Part shown: positions 7,264 through 14,307 of the stretch, piece after piece
Layout of the letters: each line of letters starts with the position of its first letter
How positions within the stretch are numbered: the first letter of the stretch is position 1
DNA from: JBMYYE01 sp049609065
GTDB taxonomy: Bacteria > Pseudomonadota > Alphaproteobacteria > Rhodobacterales > Rhodobacteraceae
Assembly (NCBI GenBank): GCA_049609065.1
Contig: JBMYYE010000055.1
Span: forward strand, 1 to 15,824
Length of the DNA: 15,824 bases
Direction: 5' to 3'
The notes under the pieces: generated by a model
Told to the model about the DNA's origin: nothing
Database searches by the model: none
What the model saw: the letters and a program-made list of their open reading frames with translations, nothing else
Translations under genes and position numbers: made by a program

Positions 7264-9074
7264 GAGTTTGCGTCCTTTAACAAATCAGCGTCGCGATCAA
7301 TAAAGAGGCGATACCAAATTTCCATGGAAATGAGCGCTCTAAGCTGGCGGGTATAATTGGCATCCCCCGCCACGTGTTGGCTCAGCATATTTGAAACTGT
7401 GCCCATGTCAAAAAGACCGCGTGCTTCAAGCCGCCCATCCAAGAGAATATCGCGGCAATACCCCGTGAGCGCCTGACGAAACCATTCCCCAATCGGCACC
7501 GTAAACATTTGCTTTTTACGCCATGTGAGATCCGCCCCTAAAAGAGGCTCAACCGCTTTTTTGTAAATCCATTTGGTTTGGCCATCGCGAAGTTTAAGCG
7601 CCCCTGGAACCGCAAATGCAAATTCAGCCATACGGTAATCTAGAAACGGGGAGCGCACTTCGAGAGAATGCGCCATCGCCATTCGGTCGGGCTTAACCAA
7701 ATTGTTGCCCGGCAAAAGCGTGACCGTTTCCGCATAAAGCACGCGGTTGATTGGATCTTGATGGTCGGCGCGTTTGATGGCCGTCGATAAGGCTTCATAT
7801 GGGTCATTGTCGTGGAATGCATCACGAAGCGCGCCAGAGAGAAGCGTTTTAGGTTCATCCCCTTGAAGCAAGCCAGATTGGCGGACATAGCGGTCCTCCC
7901 ACCCAGTTTCGAGGTGATCCACATTGCCATCTGGGAAAAGTTCTTGATATTTTTCATAGCCTGCAAAAAGTTCATCACCACCATCACCGGTGAGGACCAT
8001 TTTGACCTGCTTTGCCGCCAATGCGGCGACTTGCCCGGTTGGAATGAATGAGACGTCGCCATGGGGCTGATCGCAGTGCCAAATGAAATTGGCCCATTCT
8101 TCGGCGGCGTTGTGATCGGCAATTTTAACTTGATGGCGCATTCCAAAGCGTTTTGCGGCCATCAGTGCGTATTTTGTTTCGTCAAATCGGGGATCTTCGA
8201 AGCCAATGGAAAATGTGTGCAGCGGATGCGTTTGGTAGAGGCTCATCATGCCGACAACCGCACTGCTATCGAGGCCGCCAGATAGAAACGCGCCATATGG
8301 GGCATCTGCGCGCATGCGAATGCGTGTTGCATCATCCAAATGCATCAAAAGCCCGGCTTTGGCTTCGGCTTCGGTCATGCTGGTTTCGGTGCGCACCGCA
8401 TTGAGGTCCCAATAGGGTTCAATTTTGATGCCGCTTTGCGACAGGCACGCCATGTGGCCTGGGGCAAGGTGTGTGATGCCCTCAAAGGCGGTAAGGGGTT
8501 GAGGGATATAGTTCAGAGCAAAAAACTGCGCGAGTGCTTGCATATTTGGTGCGTAGTCTTCGCCATTTTGCAAGATAGCCTTGATCTCGGATGCGAACCA
8601 AATCCGACCTGTTTCTGGAGATCCAGAAAGATAAAGCGGCTTCACTCCTAATCGATCTCTGTAGAGATACATTTTTTGGATGTTGCCATCGTAAATGGAA
8701 ATCGCAAACATGCCGTTGAGTTTTTTAACAAAGGCAGGGCCCCAATGTTCATAGGCGCGCAAGAGGACCTCTGTGTCGCCTTGTGTGTTAAAAACGGCCC
8801 CAAGCTGCTTGAGCTCATCACGTAGCTCAAGATAGTTGTAGATTTCACCATTTTGAACAACGATAATTTTACGGTCATCGGAATAAATAGGTTGATCGCT
8901 CGCATGGCTGAGATCGACAACCGATAGGCGTAGATTACCTAAAAGGGCCGCGTCATCCCCATGCCAGCCGCGTGCATCAGGGCCGCGATGTTCAATGCTC
9001 TGTGCCATTGCAGATGCAATGGTGTCGGAAACGCCTTGGCGGTTAAAATGGTATGCTCCAAAAATTCCACACAT
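7260..9074 (-). CDS. asnB: Glutamine-dependent amidotransferase, asparagine synthase family
   Basis: This 604-residue protein has the two-domain AsnB layout. The N-terminal class II glutaminase begins MCGIFG with Cys2 as nucleophile, Arg49, QNGEIYN (Asn75) and Asp100 in GDTE. The synthetase domain has the ATP-pyrophosphatase loop SGGLDSS at 265-271. All of these are intact, so it should be active: glutamine is hydrolysed and ammonia passed to an adenylated carboxylate. AsnB homologues in polysaccharide clusters often amidate uronic acids or other glycan carboxyls. The position between the aminotransferase and neuB points to such a role rather than plain asparagine supply (inference). The start has a strong AAGGAGG lying inside the end of the aminotransferase gene, only 3 bases separate the two genes, and the 3' end overlaps neuB by 4 bases. 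Confidence 0.9.
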   Translation of the reverse strand: MCGIFGAYHFNRQGVSDTIASAMAQSIEHRGPDARGWHGDDAALLGNLRLSVVDLSHASDQPIYSDDRKIIVVQNGEIYNYLELRDELKQLGAVFNTQGDTEVLLRAYEHWGPAFVKKLNGMFAISIYDGNIQKMYLYRDRLGVKPLYLSGSPETGRIWFASEIKAILQNGEDYAPNMQALAQFFALNYIPQPLTAFEGITHLAPGHMACLSQSGIKIEPYWDLNAVRTETSMTEAEAKAGLLMHLDDATRIRMRADAPYGAFLSGGLDSSAVVGMMSLYQTHPLHTFSIGFEDPRFDETKYALMAAKRFGMRHQVKIADHNAAEEWANFIWHCDQPHGDVSFIPTGQVAALAAKQVKMVLTGDGGDELFAGYEKYQELFPDGNVDHLETGWEDRYVRQSGLLQGDEPKTLLSGALRDAFHDNDPYEALSTAIKRADHQDPINRVLYAETVTLLPGNNLVKPDRMAMAHSLEVRSPFLDYRMAEFAFAVPGALKLRDGQTKWIYKKAVEPLLGADLTWRKKQMFTVPIGEWFRQALTGYCRDILLDGRLEARGLFDMGTVSNMLSQHVAGDANYTRQLRALISMEIWYRLFIDRDADLLKDANS

Positions 9075-9077
9075 GAC

Positions 9078-10547
9078 TTAGCCCTCCTTCAATACAGTGC
9101 GAATGGCGTTGGCCACTCTTTTAACGTCGTCATCTGCCATTGAGCTGCCTGAGGGCAAACATAAGGAGCGCAAGAAGAGACTCGAAGAAACGGCTTCGGT
9201 TTCCGTATGTGGGGCAAATTCCAATCCATGGCAGATGGGCTGCATATGCATTGGCTTCCATGCGGGGCGGGTTTCAACACCAACCTCACGCAAACGGCGC
9301 ATGAAGAGGTAAGGATGGTAAGGTATTTTATCAGGGTCGAGCGTCATGACGCTGAGCCAACGGTTGCCTGCACTATTTTTTGAGTTTTCTTGAAAGCTCA
9401 GCCCGTCGATATCATTCAATTCGCGGGTATAAATGTCAAAAATCTCACGGCGCCTTTGCACACGTTGTGCAAGCACGGCGAGTTGCCCTATTCCAATCCC
9501 TGCGAGGATATTCGACATGCGATAATTATAGGCGACTTCTGAGTGTTGATAATGCTCGGCGGTATCGCGCCCTTGGGTCGATAATTTGCGGGCATGATCG
9601 ATCAGGTCTTCCCGATCCGCAACGAGCGCCCCACCGCCAGATGTCGTGATAATTTTATTGCCGTTGAATGAATACACCGCCAGATCCCCATGGGCCCCAC
9701 TTGGGTGGTTATTGTAGCTCGCCCCAAGGCTTTCTGCGGCATCTTCGATTACGGGAATTCCATACGCATTTGCCAATGCCATGATGTCGTTCATGTCGGC
9801 GGATTGGCCATAAAGATGAACAACCATAATCGCAGATGGTAGCGTTCCTGCCAGTTTGTCTTTGGCAAGCTGGCGTTCCAAAGCAGGAACAGACATGTTC
9901 CAATGTTTTGGGTCGGCATCGATTAAAACAGGCGTGGCGTTTTGGTAAAACACGGGCTGTAACGATGCGATGAAAGTCAGGTCAGACACATAAACACGAT
10001 CGCCAGAACCAACGTTTAATACCCGTAGCGCCAAGTGCAAGGCCGCAGACCCCGAAGACAAGGCAAGCGCATGTTTGCGTGTTGTCATTCGGGCAAGATC
10101 GGCTTCGAATTTCACAAGATTGGGCCCCGCAGGTGCAATCCAATTGTCGTCCATCGCACGTTGGATGAATTCCATTTCCGTGTCGCCCATATGTGGGGGT
10201 GAAAGAAGGATTTTATCTTCTAGATCATTGCGGTCGACTACTTCTTTGAGTGCCCCATCATCCTCAAGAATTAGTATGGTGGCCACTTTGTGCTGGCGCA
10301 TTAAACGCAAAATTTCATCCCGAGGGGTGGTTGTAGGAACGGCGATGGGCGGTTGTGCAGGTAAAACTGTGATCGCACTATCGAGAGTTTCACCAGCAAG
10401 AAGCGCCCGGCGCAAGTCGCCATCCGTAACGCTTCGGATGATTGTGCCGTCTGCGTCGATGACGATGCAAATTTTCTGAGGAGACGTATCAATGCAGTGC
10501 ATGGCATCACGCAAACTGGCCTGTAAGTTAATCGTCAGTTCTTGCAA
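9078..10547 (-). CDS. CBS-domain / PglE-like PLP aminotransferase fusion
   Basis: With a TTG start at 10547 this is 489 residues. Residues about 1-112 form a CBS-domain pair with a TDGDLRRALL motif at 41-50. Such modules bind adenine nucleotides or similar ligands and are known on sugar nucleotidyltransferases. From LSPPHMG (115-121) a complete DegT/DnrJ/EryC1 aminotransferase follows, closest in wording to PglE, which aminates UDP-4-keto-6-deoxy-GlcNAc with glutamate. NWIAPAGPN is at 135-143, Asp269 in IEDAAESLG contacts the PLP ring, and Lys298 in SFNGNK is the PLP-binding lysine. The TTG has GGAGAG 5 bases upstream. An ATG at 10658 would add 37 arginine-rich residues unlike a CBS start. 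It is the first gene of the operon. Its job is probably the 4-amination step of a legionaminic-type pathway, possibly under ligand control through the CBS part (inference). Confidence 0.88.
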   Translation of the reverse strand: MQELTINLQASLRDAMHCIDTSPQKICIVIDADGTIIRSVTDGDLRRALLAGETLDSAITVLPAQPPIAVPTTTPRDEILRLMRQHKVATILILEDDGALKEVVDRNDLEDKILLSPPHMGDTEMEFIQRAMDDNWIAPAGPNLVKFEADLARMTTRKHALALSSGSAALHLALRVLNVGSGDRVYVSDLTFIASLQPVFYQNATPVLIDADPKHWNMSVPALERQLAKDKLAGTLPSAIMVVHLYGQSADMNDIMALANAYGIPVIEDAAESLGASYNNHPSGAHGDLAVYSFNGNKIITTSGGGALVADREDLIDHARKLSTQGRDTAEHYQHSEVAYNYRMSNILAGIGIGQLAVLAQRVQRRREIFDIYTRELNDIDGLSFQENSKNSAGNRWLSVMTLDPDKIPYHPYLFMRRLREVGVETRPAWKPMHMQPICHGLEFAPHTETEAVSSSLFLRSLCLPSGSSMADDDVKRVANAIRTVLKEG

Positions 10548-10552
10548 TTTCG

Positions 10553-10558
10553 CTCTCC
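10553..10558 (-). promoter_or_regulatory. Ribosome binding site deciding the TTG start of the fusion gene
   Basis: On the minus strand GGAGAG is followed by CGAAA and then TTG at 10547. This is a near-ideal Shine-Dalgarno at 5-base spacing and supports TTG over the upstream ATG at 10658, which has only GGGG at about 4 bases. Confidence 0.55.
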
Positions 10559-10728
10559 GTTGCGCTGCCCGTATCTGTTTGGATTTGTCTACTGCATTCT
10601 GGATGTGTGGTCTAGAGCCAAGCCGCCGGCGTCGTCTTGGTGTGCGGGTAAATTCCATTGTGCCCCGCTGTGGACATCTTTTTGGACTGCCGTATTCGGA
10701 ATTCTGGTCAATTTGGACGTGTTTGCGC

Positions 10729-10756
10729 TTGTTTCTGGGGCGTGACGGCGTTAAAT
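10729..10756 (+). promoter_or_regulatory. Weak candidate promoter for the NDUFA9-like gene
   Basis: TTGTTT at 10729-10734 and TTAAAT at 10751-10756 are separated by 16 bases, about 28 bases before the ATG at 10785. Both boxes match the consensus at about four positions. The region between the divergent genes (10548-10784) must also hold the glycan operon promoter. A TTGACC at about 10707-10712 on the minus strand could be its -35, but no good -10 follows it. Confidence 0.25.
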
Positions 10757-10784
10757 CTATGGCAACCAGATTCAGGAGATTTCC

Positions 10785-11768
10785 ATGTCCAAACTCGTCA
10801 CGATATTCGGTGGTTCAGGCTTTGTCGGTAAATATATTGCAGAGCGGATGGCCAGATCAGGATGGCGTGTGCGCGTGGCTGTGCGCCGCCCGAATGAGGC
10901 GCTCCATGTGAAAACATATGGTGACGTTGGCATGGTCACCCCGGTTTTTTGCAATGTGCGTGACGATCAATCTGTGGCGGACGCTTTGGTGGGGGCGGAT
11001 GCCGCGATCAATTGCGTTGGCATCATGAACCAAATCGGGCGCAATAAATTTGAAGCCGTTCAACACGAAGCGGCTGCCCGTATCGCGCGCTTGGCGAAGG
11101 CGGCCAAGGTTGAAAACCTTGTTCATATTTCGGCCCTTGGCGCGGATGAAGAAAGCGAAAGCGAATATGCACGCTCAAAAGCGCACGGTGAAAAAGAGGT
11201 TCTTTCTTATTTCCCAAACGCCGTGGTGCTCCGCCCATCGGTGATTTTTGGCTCGGAAGACGGCTTCACCAATCGTGTTGGCAAACTGTCTGGTCTTGGT
11301 CCGATCTTGCCGCTCTTTGGGGGCAAAACAAAATTCCAACCTGTTTTCGTTGGTGACGTGGCCAAAGCGGCTGAGCTGGGCGCGACAGGTGCTGCGGCTG
11401 CGGGCGTTTATGAGCTTGGCGGTGCCAATGTCATGACGTTTAACGAAATCACGCATACGCTTTTGGATATGATGCAAAAACGCCGTTTGGTTGTGAATAA
11501 GCCATTCTTCGCAGGCGCCATTTTGGCGACAGTGCTGGATATAGGCTCTGCAATGACGCTTGGGCTTGTCACCAACCGCGTGTTGACCCGCGATCAGTTG
11601 AAGTTGCTGAAAGTGGATAACGTGGTGGCTGCTGATGCCAAAGGCTTAAGCGATCTTGGCATTACGCCCGTTCGTTTGACAGAAGAAGCCCCAAGCTGGA
11701 TGTGGCGCTATCGCCCATCAGGCCAATACGCTGCGATTAAAAATTCCGCAAAAAACGTTAAAGTATAA
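10785..11768 (+). CDS. NDUFA9-like atypical SDR (NAD(P)-binding)
   Basis: This 327-residue protein belongs to the atypical short-chain dehydrogenase/reductase group annotated as complex I NDUFA9 family in alphaproteobacteria. The Rossmann dinucleotide loop GGSGFVG is at residues 9-15, and Tyr128 and Lys132 form a YxxxK pair. The middle contains LRPSVIFG at 149-156, typical of the group. The mitochondrial relative is an accessory, non-catalytic complex I subunit; the bacterial role is not settled, and ubiquinone or membrane-related functions have been suggested for related proteins. The ATG has AGGAG 7 bases upstream. It is divergent from the glycan operon and tail to tail with uppP, with 3 bases between stops. 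No strong intrinsic terminator is visible between those two. Confidence 0.88.
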   Translation: MSKLVTIFGGSGFVGKYIAERMARSGWRVRVAVRRPNEALHVKTYGDVGMVTPVFCNVRDDQSVADALVGADAAINCVGIMNQIGRNKFEAVQHEAAARIARLAKAAKVENLVHISALGADEESESEYARSKAHGEKEVLSYFPNAVVLRPSVIFGSEDGFTNRVGKLSGLGPILPLFGGKTKFQPVFVGDVAKAAELGATGAAAAGVYELGGANVMTFNEITHTLLDMMQKRRLVVNKPFFAGAILATVLDIGSAMTLGLVTNRVLTRDQLKLLKVDNVVAADAKGLSDLGITPVRLTEEAPSWMWRYRPSGQYAAIKNSAKNVKV

Positions 11769-11771
11769 AGT

Positions 11772-12599
11772 CTAGGTGAGGGGCGGCGTGCCGCCCAAGC
11801 CATAGGCTATCCACAGCAAAAACACCCCAAGGGCAATGCGGTAGATCACGTATGGCGTGAAGCTCAGGCTGCGCAATAACCGCATCATCAGGCCAAGGGC
11901 CAAAAACGCCGCTACAAAAGAAAGCCCCGCCGCGATTGCCCCATCTTTGAGCATGCTGGTATCTGCGGTGACCGCGACTTCTGCGCCAAGCAAAACACCT
12001 GAGGCAATGATCGTGGGGATCGACATCAACATGGCAAGCTTGGCCCCGTCTTCGCGTTTATACCCCAAGGCGCGTGCACCTGTGATGGTTGCGCCTGAAC
12101 GTGATGTCCCTGGAATGAGTGCCACAGCCTGCCATAGCCCCATGATGATGGCGTCTTTTAAGGTCCATTGATATTCGCTTTTTTCAAGTGGTCCACGGCG
12201 ATCCGCCACATAAAGCACAATGCCAAATCCGATCATGGTCCAGCCAATGACCTTGATGGAGCGCAACATGTCATCGATCCCCGTAAGCTTCATAAGAAGC
12301 CCGACAATAACAACAGGGATGGTCGCAATAATAAGCAAGAGCGCCAAACGCGCGGCGCGGGTGTCTGTTTTTCCTTGGGCCAAGTCCAATAGCCCAAAAA
12401 GTGACCGACGCACATCAGTCCAGAAATAGGCAATCACGGCAAAAAGCGTGCCAACATGAACGGCAACATCAATGGCCTGTCCTTGATCCTCAAGCCCTGT
12501 AAGTGACGGTAGTAAAATGAGGTGCCCTGAGGAAGAAACCGGTAGGAATTCGGTGATGCCTTGAATGATGGCCACAAGAAAAAGGTGGAAAAGGGACAT
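11772..12599 (-). CDS. uppP: Undecaprenyl-diphosphate phosphatase
   Basis: This encodes 275 residues of the UppP/BacA membrane phosphatase, which removes a phosphate from undecaprenyl diphosphate so that the carrier can be used again for peptidoglycan and other glycans. The two family signatures are present: GITEFLPVSSSGHL at residues 14-27, with catalytic Glu17 and His26, and PGTSRSG at 163-169 with Arg167. The rest is hydrophobic with several membrane helices. I chose the ATG at 12599 because the protein then begins right at the first helix as in other UppP proteins. An ATG at 12626, with AGGG only 3 bases away, would add nine residues. It is convergent with the NDUFA9-like gene and divergent from gltD. 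It supports, but is not part of, the glycan operon. Confidence 0.95.
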   Translation of the reverse strand: MSLFHLFLVAIIQGITEFLPVSSSGHLILLPSLTGLEDQGQAIDVAVHVGTLFAVIAYFWTDVRRSLFGLLDLAQGKTDTRAARLALLLIIATIPVVIVGLLMKLTGIDDMLRSIKVIGWTMIGFGIVLYVADRRGPLEKSEYQWTLKDAIIMGLWQAVALIPGTSRSGATITGARALGYKREDGAKLAMLMSIPTIIASGVLLGAEVAVTADTSMLKDGAIAAGLSFVAAFLALGLMMRLLRSLSFTPYVIYRIALGVFLLWIAYGLGGTPPLT

Positions 12600-12672
12600 G
12601 GGCTGCTCGTTGGTTTTGATTCGCATCCACCCTAGAACGCCTGAAAACAAAGGAGAAGTGCATTAAAGGGTC

Positions 12673-12678
12673 AGTATA
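12673..12678 (-). promoter_or_regulatory. Candidate -10 box for uppP
   Basis: TATACT on the minus strand lies about 75 bases before the chosen uppP start. No good -35 is found at 16-18 bases, so this is a weak call. It sits in the 220-base divergent region shared with gltD. Confidence 0.25.
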
Positions 12679-12714
12679 CATTACTTAAATTTTGTAGAAT
12701 TGTCGCATTTTGTA

Positions 12715-12742
12715 TTCACCTGCGGCAATATTTCCGTATATA
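12715..12742 (+). promoter_or_regulatory. Candidate promoter for gltDB
   Basis: TTCACC at 12715-12720 and TATATA at 12737-12742 are spaced by 16 bases, about 78 bases before the gltD ATG. This leaves a leader of roughly 70 bases. The boxes are moderate matches and no NtrC or Lrp operator was recognised. Confidence 0.3.
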
Positions 12743-12819
12743 GGTCATGTATTCTGACTTTTTATCTGAAAACTGATCTAGTAGAACGGTTTGACGAACA
12801 ACTTTAAGGAGCGACCCTC

Positions 12820-14250
12820 ATGGCAGCGAATAAGATGCTACAATTTGTGACGGTGGATCGGGCTATGCCTGAAAAACGAAGCGCAGATACCCGCAAAGCC
12901 GATTTCGATGAAATCTATGAGGGGTTCTCGGATAAAAAAGCAGCGGAGCAAGCGTCGCGCTGTTCCCAATGCGGGGTGCCATATTGTCATTCTCATTGTC
13001 CGCTTCACAATAACATTCCAGATTGGCTGCGCTTGACCACCGAAGGGCGCCTTGAAGAAGCCTACGAACTTTCTCAAGCCACCAACACGTTTCCAGAAAT
13101 CTGTGGCCGTATTTGCCCGCAAGACCGCCTTTGCGAAGGCAATTGTGTGATTGAGCAATCCGGCCATGAAACCGTCACCATCGGGGCTGTTGAAAAATAC
13201 ATCACGGATACCGCGTGGGAAAAGGGCTGGGTTAAGCCCATTAAACCCGCGTCTGAGCGTAGGGAAAGCGTTGGCATCATCGGCGCGGGCCCAGGTGGGC
13301 TTTCGGCGGCGGATATGTTGCGCCGCGCAGGTGTGCAGGTCACGGTTTACGATCGTTATGACCGCGCAGGTGGCTTGCTAACATATGGCATCCCTGGCTT
13401 TAAGCTTGAAAAAGAAGTGGTGATGCAGCGGGTTGATCAACTTGCGCAAGCAGGTGTTGAATTTGTGCAAAACTGCACGATCGGTGAGGATGTGTCATTT
13501 GCGGATCTTCGCGCAAAACACGATGCGGTTGTGATTGCGACGGGTGTTTACAAGACCCGTGATCTTCAAGGTCCAGGCGCGGGCGCCACGGGCATTGAGC
13601 GTGCGATCGACTATCTTACCGTATCAAATAAAACGGATTTTGGTGATAAGATCGAAGAGTTCGAAAACGGCCGCTATGACGCCAAAGGCAAACGCGTGGT
13701 TGTCATCGGTGGCGGCGACACAGCCATGGATTGTGTACGCACGGCTATTCGCCAAGGCGCCACATCGGTGAAATGTCTTTATCGCCGTGACCGCGAAAAT
13801 ATGCCGGGATCACAGCGCGAAACACAAAACGCCGAAGAAGAAGGGGCCGAATTTGTGTGGCTTGCTGCGCCGAAAGGCTTCACAGGGGAACCTGTGACGG
13901 GCGTCGTCGTGCAAAAGATGCGCCTTGGTGCACCAGATGCCACAGGGCGCCGTGCGCCAGAGGTGATCGAAGGTTCAGATTACACCGAAGAGGCGGACCT
14001 CGTGATCAAAGCGCTTGGGTTTGAGCCTGAGGACCTCCCAACACTTTGGGGGGAAGAGGCGCTTACCGTGACCCGTTGGGGCACTGTCAAAGCACAGTTC
14101 GAGACACATGAAACGGACATGGATGGCGTCTACGCGATCGGTGACATCGTACGTGGTGCAAGCTTGGTTGTATGGGCCATCAAAGACGGGCGTGAGGCGG
14201 CTGAAGCCATCTTGGGTCGGTTTGAAAACGCCTCCATCGCAGCAGAATAA
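12820..14250 (+). CDS. gltD: Glutamate synthase (NADPH) small subunit
   Basis: This encodes 476 residues of the beta subunit of NADPH-dependent glutamate synthase, which takes electrons from NADPH through FAD and iron-sulfur clusters to the large subunit for glutamate formation from glutamine and 2-oxoglutarate. Two N-terminal cysteine groups (48, 51, 56, 60 and 95, 99, 105, 109) would hold the 4Fe-4S clusters. GAGPGG at 155-160 is the FAD loop, GGGDTAMD at 297-304 the NADPH loop, and YAIGDIVRGA near 443-452 the second FAD motif. Length and motifs are those of a complete GltD. The ATG has AAGGAG 8 bases upstream. gltB follows after 57 bases, so the pair forms the usual operon, here with the small subunit first. 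Confidence 0.96.
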   Translation: MAANKMLQFVTVDRAMPEKRSADTRKADFDEIYEGFSDKKAAEQASRCSQCGVPYCHSHCPLHNNIPDWLRLTTEGRLEEAYELSQATNTFPEICGRICPQDRLCEGNCVIEQSGHETVTIGAVEKYITDTAWEKGWVKPIKPASERRESVGIIGAGPGGLSAADMLRRAGVQVTVYDRYDRAGGLLTYGIPGFKLEKEVVMQRVDQLAQAGVEFVQNCTIGEDVSFADLRAKHDAVVIATGVYKTRDLQGPGAGATGIERAIDYLTVSNKTDFGDKIEEFENGRYDAKGKRVVVIGGGDTAMDCVRTAIRQGATSVKCLYRRDRENMPGSQRETQNAEEEGAEFVWLAAPKGFTGEPVTGVVVQKMRLGAPDATGRRAPEVIEGSDYTEEADLVIKALGFEPEDLPTLWGEEALTVTRWGTVKAQFETHETDMDGVYAIGDIVRGASLVVWAIKDGREAAEAILGRFENASIAAE

Positions 14251-14260
14251 GACAACGGAT

Positions 14261-14286
14261 GGATGCGCGGAGAGAGACCCGCATCC
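14261..14286 (+). other. Hairpin between gltD and gltB
   Basis: GGATGCG (14261-14267) pairs with CGCATCC (14280-14286), and an inner GG/CC pair extends the stem past one bulged C, leaving an AGAGAGA loop. There is no T-run after it, so it is not a normal terminator. It ends 7 bases before the gltB ribosome site (AGAAAGG, 14294-14300) and could affect mRNA stability or gltB expression. Confidence 0.5.
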
Positions 14287-14307
14287 CCAACGCAGAAAGG
14301 TTAGACT

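Noticed and set aside
11781..11796. GGGCGG-CGTG-CCGCCC hairpin as terminator between the convergent NDUFA9-like and uppP genes
   Set aside because: It lies inside the uppP coding end (Gly-Gly-Thr-Pro-Pro) and has no T-run on either strand. It may slow transcription, but I cannot call it a terminator.
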